64,000 nucleotides of DNA, taken from contig FR889221.1 in assembly GCA_000431815.1 (NCBI GenBank), positions 20,179-84,178 on the forward strand, given 5' to 3'. Positions 27,682 to 38,470 of this stretch are shown here, piece after piece; the stretch's first letter is position 1; every line of letters begins with the position of its first letter. The position numbers were made by a program, and so were the translations under genes. Source of the DNA: Butyrivibrio sp. CAG:318. Its GTDB lineage: Bacteria > Bacillota > Clostridia > Lachnospirales > Lachnospiraceae. The notes beneath the pieces are model-generated. The model was not told the DNA's origin. It was given only the letters and a program-made list of their open reading frames with translations, and did no database searches.

Positions 27682-28152
27682 TTACTCCTCGCCTGCCACT
27701 ACGTCCATAAGTTCACCTTCGATATGGTCGATGTAAAGATCTCCGTCAAGGTGTGCAAGTTCATGGCATATTGCTCTGGCCATCAGTTCTTCGCCCTCTA
27801 TTTCATATTCATTCATATTTTCATCATATGCTTTGGCTTTGACATACATAGGTCTTGTTACTATTCCTGCCTTGCCCGGAATACTTAAGCATCCTTCCTG
27901 GCCTGTCTGGCTTCCCGATGTTTCAAGTATTTCAGGATTAACCATTACAACCGGGCCGTCTCCTACATCAATTACCACAATTCTCTTGAGTATTCCGACC
28001 TGCGGTGCCGCAAGTCCGACGCCATCTGCATCATACATGGTATCAAGCATATCTCCGATGAGTTCTTTGGTTCTGTCATCAACCTGTGTTACCGGCCTGC
28101 AGATTTTTCTTAAAATCGGATCGCCTTCAGTTCTTATTGTTCTTAAAGCCAT
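27682..28152 (-). CDS. def: Peptide deformylase
   Basis: Metalloenzyme that removes the formyl group from nascent proteins. 156 residues, with the three family motifs GVGLAAPQVG (about 40-49), EGCLSIPG (metal-ligand Cys near 88) and CHELAHLDG (HEXXH near 130-134). Sits between priA and fmt, so formylation and deformylation genes are adjacent. Confidence 0.98.
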   Translation of the reverse strand: MALRTIRTEGDPILRKICRPVTQVDDRTKELIGDMLDTMYDADGVGLAAPQVGILKRIVVIDVGDGPVVMVNPEILETSGSQTGQEGCLSIPGKAGIVTRPMYVKAKAYDENMNEYEIEGEELMARAICHELAHLDGDLYIDHIEGELMDVVAGEE

Positions 28153-28172
28153 TTTCGTGTCTCCTTACCGAA

Positions 28173-30374
28173 TTATCTGAAATCAAATACAACATGGCAC
28201 TCTTTGTAACATGGCACGTCACGTTTAAGATAATTCTCTATTATATCTTTTATCTGTATTAACAGTGCATAATCCCTGCACTTATAATATATTACTCTGT
28301 TGTAAATATCATTAATCTTATATACCGCCGCATCAGCCGGCCCGATTATGTTCACCCTGTCGTCTACTGATGTGAGCTTATAAAGTTCATCGGAAAGCTT
28401 TGTTGCAAGATCGGCATCGGCGCATGAAATTCTGACTGCCATCATATGATTGGACGGCGGATATCCCATAAGTTCCCGATATCCCATCTCTTCATCATAA
28501 AAAGCATCATAATCCTGTCCGGCCGCATGTACAATGCTGTAATGTTCCGGGTCATATGTCTGGATCACGACATTTCCCTTCCTGTCACCGCGTCCTGCCC
28601 TTCCCGCTGCCTGCGTCAGCAGATCAAAAGTAATCTCCGCAGCCCTGTAATCACTGCAATGAAGCGACATATCTGCAAGCAGGATTCCGACAAGCGTAAC
28701 ATCCGCGAAGTCATGTCCCTTAACTATCATCTGTGTTCCGATAAGTATATCCGCTTCATGCGATGCAAATTTTTCAAGAATATTCCGGTGTCCTTCCTTC
28801 CCGGAAGTTGTATCCAGATCCATTCTCAATACTGATGCATGCGGAAAAATCTTACGTGTCTCTTCCTCCACTTTCTCCGTGCCCGCCTTGAATGCTCCTA
28901 TGTATTTGGAACCGCATTTGGGACATATATGGTTGAAAACCGTCTCATATCCGCAATAATGGCAGACTAACCGGTTACGACCGTGAAGTGTAAGTGACAC
29001 ATCACAATGAGGACATTGTATCACATTCCCGCATTCTCTGCAATTGATAAAGCCCTGATATCCTCTTCTGTTGAGGAAAAGCATTATCTGCTCGCCGGCA
29101 TCAAGTTTCTCCTGCATAAGACTTTTAAGCTTTGTGCTGAACATTGTACGATTGCCTTTTTTCATTTCATCGCGCAGATCCACCACATCAACATCGGGTA
29201 TTGTGGCATTTCCGGCTCTGTTATCAAGACGGTATAATTTATATATCCCGCTCTTGCATCTGTTAAATGTTTCAAGCGAAGGAGTTGCCGAACCCATAAT
29301 GACTTTGGCTCCGGTCATTCTGGCAAGTTCTATCGCTGTTTCCCTCGCATGATACCGCGGAATAGTCTCACTCTGGTATGCACTTTCATGCTCTTCATCA
29401 ATTATAACAGCACCAAGATTGTTAAAAGGTGTAAAAAGAGCCGACCTTGGACCAACCATTATTTTAATCCTGCCTTGGGCTGCAAGTTCAAACCGGTCAT
29501 ACTTCTCACCCTTGGAGAGTCTTGAATTTATAACCGATACTACGTTCCCAAATTTTGCATAAAAGCGCATTATGGTCTGATATGTAAGTGAAATCTCAGG
29601 AATAAGCACAATAACTTCCCTGCCTTTCGACAGTACATGCTGTATTATCTCCATATAAACTTCTGTCTTGCCGCTTCCTGTCACACCCTTAATAAGACAT
29701 GGTGTCATATCATTATTGTCGTAATCTTTTATGATACCGTCGCAGACAACCCGCTGCTCCTGATTAAGACTTGTGACATTGCGAAAATCCTCTGCTGCTT
29801 CCAGTTCGTTTCTGAATACCCTCTGCGTATCTATCTCGATAAGACCGGCGTCCGAAAGTGCCGTCAGTGACTGCCTGACCTGTCCCATCTGTTGTGTAAC
29901 CTTCCGGTAATCACATACCGGATTATTGGACAGAAATTTAAGTATTTCGGATTGTTTTCTTTTCGATGTCCTGTATTCTTCCGACAGCGACAAAGCTTCT
30001 CTTGGTGATATAAGAAGTCTTACAGTCCTGTTATTTACCTGCTTTACCTTCTCCTTAACCGGAATTACTGTTTTAAGTGCCTGGTTAATGGTCGAACCGT
30101 AATTAGTCTTCATCCAGTAAGCCAGCTTAATCATCCGTTCGTCAATCGTGGTACTTGACTTCACTATTCCATCAAGCGGTCTTATTTTGTCCGGGTCGAT
30201 TTCCGGCGTGTTACTTAAGTTTACAACATATCCCGTTCTGTGGCCTGCACCAAACGGGATATTGACTTTGTTTCCTATTGATATTACGGATGCAATATCT
30301 TCCGGGACACTGTATTGAAATATTTTATCTAATTTTTCATGGGAAATGTCTACAATGACACCGGCATATATCAT
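28173..30374 (-). CDS. priA: Primosomal replication restart helicase
   Basis: 3'-5' DNA helicase that reloads the replisome at broken forks. 733 residues: N-terminal 3'-DNA-binding domain, Walker A GVTGSGKTEVY near 230, DEEH near 328, GSATPSLETFNR, and a zinc-binding insertion with eight Cys (CRECG, CPHCD, CHYCG, CPKCG; about 448-495), then the second helicase lobe with QAAGRAGRGDRKG near 590. Full length, 20 bp before def and 12 bp after murE. Confidence 0.97.
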   Translation of the reverse strand: MIYAGVIVDISHEKLDKIFQYSVPEDIASVISIGNKVNIPFGAGHRTGYVVNLSNTPEIDPDKIRPLDGIVKSSTTIDERMIKLAYWMKTNYGSTINQALKTVIPVKEKVKQVNNRTVRLLISPREALSLSEEYRTSKRKQSEILKFLSNNPVCDYRKVTQQMGQVRQSLTALSDAGLIEIDTQRVFRNELEAAEDFRNVTSLNQEQRVVCDGIIKDYDNNDMTPCLIKGVTGSGKTEVYMEIIQHVLSKGREVIVLIPEISLTYQTIMRFYAKFGNVVSVINSRLSKGEKYDRFELAAQGRIKIMVGPRSALFTPFNNLGAVIIDEEHESAYQSETIPRYHARETAIELARMTGAKVIMGSATPSLETFNRCKSGIYKLYRLDNRAGNATIPDVDVVDLRDEMKKGNRTMFSTKLKSLMQEKLDAGEQIMLFLNRRGYQGFINCRECGNVIQCPHCDVSLTLHGRNRLVCHYCGYETVFNHICPKCGSKYIGAFKAGTEKVEEETRKIFPHASVLRMDLDTTSGKEGHRNILEKFASHEADILIGTQMIVKGHDFADVTLVGILLADMSLHCSDYRAAEITFDLLTQAAGRAGRGDRKGNVVIQTYDPEHYSIVHAAGQDYDAFYDEEMGYRELMGYPPSNHMMAVRISCADADLATKLSDELYKLTSVDDRVNIIGPADAAVYKINDIYNRVIYYKCRDYALLIQIKDIIENYLKRDVPCYKECHVVFDFR

Positions 30375-30386
30375 ATATTGCTCCTA

Positions 30387-31853
30387 TTAATTCATCTTTC
30401 CTGCTGCTTTAAGTATAAGTTCGCGGTCAGACATATGATATTTAACACCTTTTATTTCCTGATAATCCTCATGGCCTTTGCCTGCCACAACAATTATATC
30501 TCCCTTTTCGGCATTATCTATCGCATATTTGATTGCTTCAGCACGATCCGCTATCTTGACATAACGGCCGGCTGTTTTGGCAATTCCTGTTTCAATATCC
30601 TGCATTATCATATCAGGTTCTTCATTACGGGGATTATCACTTGTAATAACCGTAAAATCCGACATCTTACCTGATATCTCACCCATCTCAAATCTTCTCT
30701 GTCTGGATCGGTTTCCGCCGCATCCGAATACCGTAACAATTCTGTGCGGATTATATTCCCGCAATGTTCTCAGAAGACTTTCAAGGCTCATCGCGTTATG
30801 CGCATAATCAACCATGACCGTAAAGTCGTCGGATATCTTAACAGGTTCAACGCGTCCCGGAACCTTTACATTATATAAGGCCTTTTCAAGCAGGCCATCG
30901 TCAACATCAAGGTGTTCCGTGACCGCTATCGCACAAAGTGAATTATAGACCGAAAATTCTCCCGGAAGTCTCAGTTTTACATGCATGTTCTTAGAGCCTT
31001 TCACATCATATGATGTTGTGATGTGGCCGTTCTTATGTTCATATATTATATTATCTGCATATAAATCAGCTGTATTCTTCAATCCGTATGTCTCAATACT
31101 GCACGTATGTCCTTCAAGGACAAGTCCTGCATGCTCACTATCCATATTGACTATTCCGGTACGGCATTGTCTGAATAATTTTCCCTTGCATGCTGCATAT
31201 TCCTCAAATGAGCTGTGCTCATTCGGTCCGATATGATCCGGTTCAAGATTGGTAAACACGCCTATATCAAACATGATTCCGGCTGTTCTGTGAAGCATCA
31301 GTGCCTGTGATGAAACTTCCATCACAACACATCTGCATCCGGCATCTGCCATATCGCGAAAATATTTCTGTACCATATATGACTCCGGCGTGGTATTGGC
31401 TGATGGAATATGTGTATCACCTATTATAGTCTCTATCGTACCTATAAGACCGGTCTTGATATTACATGCTTCCAGAATATCACGCACCATAAACGTCGTC
31501 GTAGTTTTACCCTTGGTGCCGGTTATTCCTATAGTAAACAGTTTTTCTGCCGGATAATCAAAAAAAGCTGCTGACATATATGCAAGCGCAAGTCTTGTAT
31601 CAGGTGTTCTGATAATTACCGCATCCGCCGTTTCGATGCCTTGCGTATCACGTTCAACAATTACGGCCGCTGCTCCCTTTGCAATAACATCGGTTATAAA
31701 ATCATGTCCGTCCACAACTGCTCCGCTTATGCAGACAAAAACATCTCCATGGGTAACTTTACGCGAATCATATTGAAGTTCTTTTACTTCAACGTCAACA
31801 TTACCACTTACAACAGTATATTCTGTTTTTTCAAGTAATTCCGCTAATTTCAT
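30387..31853 (-). CDS. murE: UDP-MurNAc-tripeptide synthetase, meso-diaminopimelate type
   Basis: Cytoplasmic ligase adding the third residue to UDP-MurNAc-dipeptide. 488 residues: GITGTKGKTTTTFM (ATP loop near 108), NLEPDHIG, VDYAHNAMSLESLL, and DNPRNEEP near 408. The DNPR form of that motif is the one associated with meso-diaminopimelate rather than lysine, so the organism probably has DAP-type peptidoglycan. ATG 31853 with GGAGG. Next to folD and two genes from murF. Confidence 0.96.
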   Translation of the reverse strand: MKLAELLEKTEYTVVSGNVDVEVKELQYDSRKVTHGDVFVCISGAVVDGHDFITDVIAKGAAAVIVERDTQGIETADAVIIRTPDTRLALAYMSAAFFDYPAEKLFTIGITGTKGKTTTTFMVRDILEACNIKTGLIGTIETIIGDTHIPSANTTPESYMVQKYFRDMADAGCRCVVMEVSSQALMLHRTAGIMFDIGVFTNLEPDHIGPNEHSSFEEYAACKGKLFRQCRTGIVNMDSEHAGLVLEGHTCSIETYGLKNTADLYADNIIYEHKNGHITTSYDVKGSKNMHVKLRLPGEFSVYNSLCAIAVTEHLDVDDGLLEKALYNVKVPGRVEPVKISDDFTVMVDYAHNAMSLESLLRTLREYNPHRIVTVFGCGGNRSRQRRFEMGEISGKMSDFTVITSDNPRNEEPDMIMQDIETGIAKTAGRYVKIADRAEAIKYAIDNAEKGDIIVVAGKGHEDYQEIKGVKYHMSDRELILKAAGKMN

Positions 31854-31867
31854 AATATACCTCCGGC

Positions 31868-32734
31868 TTACTCTGCCTTATTTACCTCTACCGAGTTAAC
31901 ACAGTTATTCATAAGCATTGCTATGGTCATAGGTCCGACGCCTCCCGGAACCGGCGTTATAGCTGATACATGAGGATATACGTCATCATAATCCACATCA
32001 CCACAGAGAATACTCTTGCCATTCTCATTCGTTCCAAGTCTGTGTATTCCTACATCAATTACAACAGCGCCTTCTTTAACATACTCATGAGTTATAAATT
32101 CAGGTTTGCCGATAGCAGCCACAAGTATATCTGCACGCCTTGTTACTTCTTTGAGACCTGCCGTATGTGAATGGCATACCGTAACTGTTCCGTTCTCGCG
32201 TAAAAGTAACATCGCCATCGGTTTGCCGACAATATTGCTTCTTCCTATCACAACACATTCCTTGCCGTCAATTTTAATTCCGCTTCTCTTTAAAAGTTCA
32301 ATGATTCCGGCCGGTGTACATGATACAAACCCTTTCTGCCCAATGCTTAACGCTCCGACGCTTTGCGGGTGGAAACCGTCAACATCTTTAAGCGGACTTA
32401 TTGCCTTGATGACCTTATCCTCATCAATGTGCTTTGGAAGCGGAAGCTGCACAAGTATACCATTAACATCCGCCCTGTTATTAAGTTCTCCGATAAGTTT
32501 CAAAAGCTCTTCCTGTGTGGTTTCCTCCGCAAGTTCGTATGCAAGAGATTTTATTCCGACATATTCACATGCTTTTTTCTTATTACCGACATATACGCTT
32601 GATGCCGGGTCACTGCCCACCTGTATAACCGCAAGACATATTTCAATGCCCTGTTCCTTATATGATGCGACTTTTTCCTTCAGTTCATCCTTTATCTGTC
32701 TGGATATTGCTTTTCCATCGATTATCTGTGCCAT
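31868..32734 (-). CDS. folD: Bifunctional methylenetetrahydrofolate dehydrogenase/cyclohydrolase
   Basis: Interconverts methylene-, methenyl- and 10-formyl-tetrahydrofolate. 288 residues starting MAQIIDGKAISRQIK at ATG 32734 with GGAGG six bases upstream; the longer reading from 32776 overlaps murF and is rejected. Motifs: SSVYVGNKKKACE (catalytic Lys), QLPLPKHID, PVTPGG-type end with TPVPGGVGPMTIAML near 265. With fhs two genes upstream it forms a one-carbon module. Confidence 0.97.
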   Translation of the reverse strand: MAQIIDGKAISRQIKDELKEKVASYKEQGIEICLAVIQVGSDPASSVYVGNKKKACEYVGIKSLAYELAEETTQEELLKLIGELNNRADVNGILVQLPLPKHIDEDKVIKAISPLKDVDGFHPQSVGALSIGQKGFVSCTPAGIIELLKRSGIKIDGKECVVIGRSNIVGKPMAMLLLRENGTVTVCHSHTAGLKEVTRRADILVAAIGKPEFITHEYVKEGAVVIDVGIHRLGTNENGKSILCGDVDYDDVYPHVSAITPVPGGVGPMTIAMLMNNCVNSVEVNKAE

Positions 32735-32750
32735 AGCTTCCTCCTGTATA

Positions 32751-34115
32751 TTATTTATTACATATATTGTCAACACAAAGATTGAGTTTCATTCCGCGTG
32801 ATCCTTTGAAGAGTACGGTATCTCCTTCCTTAAGGTCACTGTCAAGATATTCATCAACCTCTTCCCTTGTGTCAAAATGTCTGATTTTAAGCGACTTATT
32901 ACACTCTGCTGCTTTGTCAATATTGATTGAAAGTTCTCCGTATGTTATAAGTTCATCAACATTGTGTCCTGCCATAAATGCTCCGACCTCCGCGTGATAT
33001 TGTGGTGATTTGTCGCCAAGTTCAAGCATATCGGCAAGCACTGCGATCTTCCTTGATTTTCCGATTGTGCATAATACATCTATTCCCGCTTTCATTGAAT
33101 CAGGGCTTGCATTATATGAATCATCGATAATTGTAATTCCGTTATGGTGTATAATCTGCTGCCTCATCTCCACACCGCCATATCTGGAAAATGCTTCGGC
33201 AGCCTTATCCGCCGCGATGCCATATCTTACGGCAACAGCTATTGCTGCTAACGCATTTCTCACGTTATGCATACCCGGAACATTGAGACAGACATGACAT
33301 AATATTTCATTATTATTCATAACATCAAATTCTGTCTGTGCCCCGGCTTTAATATTAACCGCACGGTAGTCATTATTATCATTTATGCCAAAAAGCGTGA
33401 TCCTGCACCCAAGTTCATGCATATGTTTTTTAAGTATTTCATCATCCCCGTTAAGAAACATCATTCCATCAGAACCTAATGCGTCGGATATATGGAATTT
33501 TTCTTTGCATATCCCATCCTGGCTTCCAAGCTGTTCTATATGTGACACTCCTATATTGGTAACAATTGCCGCATCAAGATCAACCAGTTCTGCCAGTCTC
33601 TTCATCTCGCCCGGCATGCTCATTCCCATCTCTATGACAGCAATTTCATCATCCGGTGAGATTTTGGATAGTGTGTTGGGAACACCTATCTGGCTGTTAT
33701 TATTGCCTGATGTCTTAAATACCCTGAATCCGGCCGATAAAGCACACGCCACCATCTCCTTGGTGGTTGTCTTTCCTACGCTTCCCGTAATTCCTATCTT
33801 AGGAATATTCATCCTGCGTCCGTATGCACTTCCTATTTCCTGCATTGCCTTTATTGTATTATCAACCTTAATACATGCAGCGTTGAGGTCAAGGCTGTCA
33901 TGCTCGCTTGTAAGTACCGCTACGGCACCTGCTGCTACCGCATCCTCTATAAAACGGTGTGCGTCAACCCGTTCACCTATTACGGGAACAAAAAGACAAC
34001 CTTCACCTATTTCCTTGGAATTAGTGCTTATCATGTTAACAGGTGTATCGGCATTTCCGCAAAGCAGCCTTCCGCCAGTAGCTTCTATTATATCTTTGAC
34101 ATAAAAATTCTGCAT
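32751..34115 (-). CDS. murF: UDP-MurNAc-tripeptide-D-alanyl-D-alanine ligase
   Basis: Completes the muramyl pentapeptide by adding D-Ala-D-Ala. 454 residues with GITGSVGKTTTKEMVA (ATP loop near 107), NIGVSHIEQLGS near 188, NVRNALAAIAVA near 285 and DDSYNASPDSM near 330. ATG 34115 behind AGAAGGA. Fifteen bp after fhs and 16 bp before folD. Its D-Ala supply relates to alr at 42-43 kb. Confidence 0.97.
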   Translation of the reverse strand: MQNFYVKDIIEATGGRLLCGNADTPVNMISTNSKEIGEGCLFVPVIGERVDAHRFIEDAVAAGAVAVLTSEHDSLDLNAACIKVDNTIKAMQEIGSAYGRRMNIPKIGITGSVGKTTTKEMVACALSAGFRVFKTSGNNNSQIGVPNTLSKISPDDEIAVIEMGMSMPGEMKRLAELVDLDAAIVTNIGVSHIEQLGSQDGICKEKFHISDALGSDGMMFLNGDDEILKKHMHELGCRITLFGINDNNDYRAVNIKAGAQTEFDVMNNNEILCHVCLNVPGMHNVRNALAAIAVAVRYGIAADKAAEAFSRYGGVEMRQQIIHHNGITIIDDSYNASPDSMKAGIDVLCTIGKSRKIAVLADMLELGDKSPQYHAEVGAFMAGHNVDELITYGELSINIDKAAECNKSLKIRHFDTREEVDEYLDSDLKEGDTVLFKGSRGMKLNLCVDNICNK

Positions 34116-34129
34116 AAATTATTTTCCTT

Positions 34130-35803
34130 CTAGAACAATCCTGTTATTTTGCCTGTATTTTCATCGTAATCAACGCGCTCGGCAGCCGGTGATTTCGGGA
34201 GTCCGGGCATTGTCATTATTGAACCCGTAAGCGCAACCACAAATCCGGCTCCGGCACTTACATATACTTCACGTACTTTCAATGTAAATCCCTCCGGTCT
34301 TCCAAGAAGTGCCGGATCGTCCGATAATGAGTACTGTGTCTTGGCCATACATACCGGAAGCTTTCCGTATCCCATCTGTTCGAGTTTAACAAGCATTTTG
34401 GCAGCGGCCGGAGCATATTCCACGCCCTTTGCTCCATATATCTTAGTGGCAATGGCATTTATTTTATCTTCAAGATGCATATCGTCTTCATATGTGTATT
34501 TAAATGGTTTTTTCTCTTTTTCGATAGATTTGAGTACCTTGAGCGCAAGTTCCTTGCCGCCGGCGCCTCCCTCTGCCCATACATTCGCAAGTGCAAATTC
34601 GCATCCGAGTGCTTCTACATGCTCGCGTATAAAATTATGTTCTTCATCCGTATCCGTGACAAACGAATTAAGCGTAACTACTACATTGACGCCGAAATTC
34701 TGCATATTTTCAATATGCTTATCAAGATTGACTATTCCCTTTTTCAATGCTTCCATGTTCTCTATGGAAAGTTCATCTTTCGGGACTCCGCCATTGTATT
34801 TGAGTGCGCGTACCGTTGCCACAATAACTATGGTATCAGGAACAAGGCCTGCTTTACGGCATTTGATATCAAGGAATTTCTCCGCTCCCAGATCCGCTCC
34901 GAATCCGGCCTCTGTAACTACATAATCAGCAAGTTTAAGTGCCATCTTTGTCGCACGCACACTGTTGCATCCGTGTGCGATGTTAGCAAAAGGACCTCCG
35001 TGAACAATAGCCGGTGTATTCTCAAGTGTCTGGATTATGTTAGGTTTCATCGCATCTTTGAGGAGCGCAGCCATAGCACCGGTTGCCTTAATATCTCCTG
35101 CTGTAACAGGATCGCCCGAGTAATTATATGCCACAATTATTCTGGAAAGACGTTGCTTAAGATCTGCCATATCTGTGGCAAGGCACAAAATTGCCATAAT
35201 CTCCGATGCAACAGTTATTACGAAATGATCTTCCCTTACGAATCCGTCGGCCTTGCTTCCGAGTCCGACAACAACATTTCTGAGTGCACGGTCATTCATA
35301 TCCATACATCTCTTCCATACAATCTGTCTTGTATCGATCCCGCACGCATTTCCCTGCTGGATGTGGTTATCTATCATTGCTGCAAGGAGATTGTTGGCGC
35401 TTGTAATCGCATGAAAATCTCCTGTAAAATGGAGATTGAGGTCTTCCATCGGCACCACCTGTGAATATCCGCCGCCTGCAGCTCCGCCCTTTATTCCGAA
35501 GCATGGACCTAATGACGGTTCTCTTAATGCAACAACCGTTTTATGTCCCAGTCTGTTAAGCGCCTGCGTAAGACCTATGCTGACTGTTGTCTTGCCTTCT
35601 CCGGCAGGTGTCGGGTTGATAGCCGTTACAAGAACAAGTTTGCCGTCAGGATTACCCGCAACTCTTTTCTCAAGTTCATCGGAGAGTTTAGCCTTGTACT
35701 TGCCGTAAAATTCAAGTTCGTCTTCCTTAATGCCAATCTGTGCAGCCACATCTTTTATGTGCTCCATTTTGGCTTCCTGTGCTATTTCGATATCTGATTT
35801 CAT
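34130..35803 (-). CDS. fhs: Formate-tetrahydrofolate ligase
   Basis: ATP-dependent synthesis of 10-formyl-tetrahydrofolate from formate, used in purine synthesis, fMet-tRNA formation and acetogen-type one-carbon metabolism. 557 residues, the family's full length. [20 protein letters not shown] (about 66-85) is the ATP loop; [25 protein letters not shown] segment follows near 95; the end [19 protein letters not shown] is highly conserved. ATG 35803 with AGAAAGGA. Formate could come from pyruvate formate-lyase or be consumed with NrdD activity. Confidence 0.98.
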   Translation of the reverse strand: MKSDIEIAQEAKMEHIKDVAAQIGIKEDELEFYGKYKAKLSDELEKRVAGNPDGKLVLVTAINPTPAGEGKTTVSIGLTQALNRLGHKTVVALREPSLGPCFGIKGGAAGGGYSQVVPMEDLNLHFTGDFHAITSANNLLAAMIDNHIQQGNACGIDTRQIVWKRCMDMNDRALRNVVVGLGSKADGFVREDHFVITVASEIMAILCLATDMADLKQRLSRIIVAYNYSGDPVTAGDIKATGAMAALLKDAMKPNIIQTLENTPAIVHGGPFANIAHGCNSVRATKMALKLADYVVTEAGFGADLGAEKFLDIKCRKAGLVPDTIVIVATVRALKYNGGVPKDELSIENMEALKKGIVNLDKHIENMQNFGVNVVVTLNSFVTDTDEEHNFIREHVEALGCEFALANVWAEGGAGGKELALKVLKSIEKEKKPFKYTYEDDMHLEDKINAIATKIYGAKGVEYAPAAAKMLVKLEQMGYGKLPVCMAKTQYSLSDDPALLGRPEGFTLKVREVYVSAGAGFVVALTGSIMTMPGLPKSPAAERVDYDENTGKITGLF

Positions 35804-35817
35804 TAAATTGTCCTTTC

Positions 35818-35836
35818 TGTCATCTGCCGGATGACA
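35818..35836. other. Short perfect hairpin in the fhs leader
   Basis: TGTCATC (35818-35824) and GATGACA (35830-35836) form a 7-bp stem with five-base loop, just upstream of the fhs ribosome binding site. No U tract follows on the minus strand, so it is not a terminator; it could be an operator or stabilise the mRNA end. Confidence 0.4.
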
Positions 35837-35848
35837 TATAATATATTA

Positions 35849-38458
35849 TCACTTATTGTTAAGCATTTCATTAAATTCTTCCATGCTCATTAATACCTTA
35901 CGCGGTTTGGTTCCTTCTTCAGGGCCTACGACACCGGCATCACACAACTGATCCATGATTCTCGCCGCCCTGTTAAAACCTATTTTATAAACTCTTTGCA
36001 GCATTCCTATGGATGCCCTTTCTTTCTCTATGATAAAACGTCCGGCCTCCGCAAAGTACTGGTCCCTGTCTCCGCCGAATGCCTGGCTTTCTTCAAATCC
36101 CGGATTATTATTAAGCGTAGTCGTTACCGCATCATCATATTCAACCGATGGGCTGTGTTCCTTCAGGAATTCAACAACCGATGCTACTTCCTCGTCCGAT
36201 ACAAAGGCACCCTGAACCCTGACCGGTTTCTTATATCCGTAAGGATAAAAAAGCATATCACCGTTACCCAGAAGTTTCTCTGCACCGTTCATATCTATTA
36301 TGGTTCTTGAATCAACTCCCGACGAAACCGCAAAAGCAATTCGCGAAGGCACATTCGCCTTTATAAGTCCCGTTATGACATTAACACTCGGACGCTGTGT
36401 CGCTATTACCATATGTATTCCTGCCGCTCTTGCAAGCTGGGCAAGACGTACTATCGCATCCTCAACTTCATTGGATGACACCATCATAAGATCCGCCAGC
36501 TCATCGATAATGATAACTATATGCGGCATCTTAGCCGGCTTATTTTCTTCATCGGATTCTTCCATGGACTCAATTTTCTCGTTATATCCTTTAAGATTAC
36601 GGACCCCGAACTGTGAAAATTTCTGGTATCTGTCCGTCATCTCCGCAACCGCCCAGTTAAGTGCTCCCGCGGCCTTCTTCGGATCTGTGACAACCGGTAT
36701 AAGCAGGTGCGGTATACCGTTATATACACTTAATTCAACGACTTTCGGGTCCACCATAATAAGCTTTACGTCATCAGGATGAGCCTTGTAAAGTATACTC
36801 ATAATAATCGAGTTGATACATACAGACTTACCTGAACCGGTAGCTCCCGCAATAAGCACATGCGGCATCTTGGCTATATTGGCCACGACAACTTTACCTG
36901 CTATGTCCTTACCGACCGCAAAAGAAATCGGTGACGGGTTCTGTTTAAATTCAGGCGATGCGATAAGATCTCCGAGCATTACGCCCGTCGTCTCCTTGTT
37001 AGGAACTTCTATTCCGACTGCCGACTTGCCCGGTATCGGAGCCTCTATTCTTATATCAGCCGCTGCAAGATTGAGCTTGATATCATCCGCAAGTGAAACG
37101 ATCTTGCTGACCTTAACACCCTGTTCAGGTGAAAGTTCATATCTTGTAACCGTAGGTCCGCAGCTTACATCGGTTATCTTAACCTTGACACCGAAATTAG
37201 CCAGGGTCTGCTGAAGCTGTGAGGCTGTGTTCTTTAATTCTGCATTGCTCGTTCCGCCCGATTTCTTCTTATCTCTCGAAAGAAGATTAAGTGGCGGAAA
37301 AACATATTTACCGGCATTTTTCTTCACACGCGCCGGCTTTATTGCCTGCGATTTTTGTACCTCATTATGCTCCGCCGCCGGCGCCTGTCGTACAGGCTCC
37401 GGTTCAACAATCTTAACTTCTTCAGGTTCTATATATTCTTCCGTAATTATATCATCCGGTATCTCTTCCGGTCCGGCATCCTCGTCATCCTTCTCCGGAA
37501 TATATTCTTCTTCACCGTCAAACACATCAAACGGATTACTCTGTTCCTCTGTATAATGCGCCGCTTCATAATCAAGGACATTATCATCGATAGTCTCATC
37601 ATCAGGTGCCGCCTCAAATCTGAATACGGGTGCCTCCGGCTTCTTACGCGCCGATGTCAATGACAGATCCGGCATATGTCCCGTATCTCCATCGTCCACG
37701 GTGTCTTTGATCTCAGTGTCAAATGTAACACCATATGCCTTACGCGAAGCCCTTGTAAGCGGTACTTTCTCATGTGGTTCATTCTTGATCCTGACACGTT
37801 TTACAGGCGGATTTTCCTCACGTTCCCGCTCGTGGTTCTTATGAGCATCATACACCTTGCGGCTTCCTTTCCTGATTCCGCCAATAAAGGACCGCTCGGT
37901 TATCACCACAATGCCTATTATGACAAGAACTATATCTATAAGGTATGCTCCGACCGTGCCAAACCATGTGACGAAAAGCTTGCAGATTGAACCTCCGAAA
38001 AAACCTCCGCCATGTCTGCCGGCAGATGATTCGGTGTAATATTGCGTGAATGTCCATTCGTCCGCATGTGAACCGCTTATAAGCTGTATAAGAGTGCATA
38101 TGAGTATCATTACTAATACTCCTGCTATAAATTTGACCCGCGCTATTGAATTTCCTTTGTTGGAAATCATAAACAATGTCCCGCCAAACAGCAATATCGG
38201 GAAAATGTATGCCACTAACCCGAATAATCCGAAGAAAAAGGAACTGATGGCAGCCCCAACCATTCCGCCGACTCCGAAATTGGCTATAAAAAATATAACG
38301 GAAAGTGCAAATGCAATAAGTACCGATGCTTCTTTGGCTATTCCTGTGTCCTTACGCACGTTCTTCTTTGGCTGTGGTGTCTGCCTGTATGTCTTTCTGT
38401 TGTTTGTGTTGTTTTTCTTATGTGCGACCGTTTGTCTGCTTTTAGTGCTGGCAGCCAT
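35849..38458 (-). CDS. ftsK: DNA translocase FtsK/SpoIIIE
   Basis: Septum-located ATPase that pumps chromosomal DNA during division or into the forespore. 869 residues: basic N-terminus; about four membrane helices within 45-190; a long acidic, Pro/Glu-rich linker (about 200-395); the RecA-like motor with VLIAGATGSGKSVCINSI near 530 and IVIIIDELADLMM near 645; and a C-terminal gamma winged helix (IGFNRAARIMDQLCDAGVVG, about 825-845). ATG 38458 with GGAGG. Follows uppP by 12 bp. Whether it is FtsK or SpoIIIE cannot be separated from sequence. Confidence 0.95.
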   Translation of the reverse strand: MAASTKSRQTVAHKKNNTNNRKTYRQTPQPKKNVRKDTGIAKEASVLIAFALSVIFFIANFGVGGMVGAAISSFFFGLFGLVAYIFPILLFGGTLFMISNKGNSIARVKFIAGVLVMILICTLIQLISGSHADEWTFTQYYTESSAGRHGGGFFGGSICKLFVTWFGTVGAYLIDIVLVIIGIVVITERSFIGGIRKGSRKVYDAHKNHEREREENPPVKRVRIKNEPHEKVPLTRASRKAYGVTFDTEIKDTVDDGDTGHMPDLSLTSARKKPEAPVFRFEAAPDDETIDDNVLDYEAAHYTEEQSNPFDVFDGEEEYIPEKDDEDAGPEEIPDDIITEEYIEPEEVKIVEPEPVRQAPAAEHNEVQKSQAIKPARVKKNAGKYVFPPLNLLSRDKKKSGGTSNAELKNTASQLQQTLANFGVKVKITDVSCGPTVTRYELSPEQGVKVSKIVSLADDIKLNLAAADIRIEAPIPGKSAVGIEVPNKETTGVMLGDLIASPEFKQNPSPISFAVGKDIAGKVVVANIAKMPHVLIAGATGSGKSVCINSIIMSILYKAHPDDVKLIMVDPKVVELSVYNGIPHLLIPVVTDPKKAAGALNWAVAEMTDRYQKFSQFGVRNLKGYNEKIESMEESDEENKPAKMPHIVIIIDELADLMMVSSNEVEDAIVRLAQLARAAGIHMVIATQRPSVNVITGLIKANVPSRIAFAVSSGVDSRTIIDMNGAEKLLGNGDMLFYPYGYKKPVRVQGAFVSDEEVASVVEFLKEHSPSVEYDDAVTTTLNNNPGFEESQAFGGDRDQYFAEAGRFIIEKERASIGMLQRVYKIGFNRAARIMDQLCDAGVVGPEEGTKPRKVLMSMEEFNEMLNNK

Positions 38459-38470
38459 GTCCGCCTCCTG

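Noticed and set aside
35818..35836. Possible riboswitch or terminator before fhs
   Set aside because: Only a 7-bp hairpin, no U tract and too little leader for an aptamer; kept as an unexplained hairpin.
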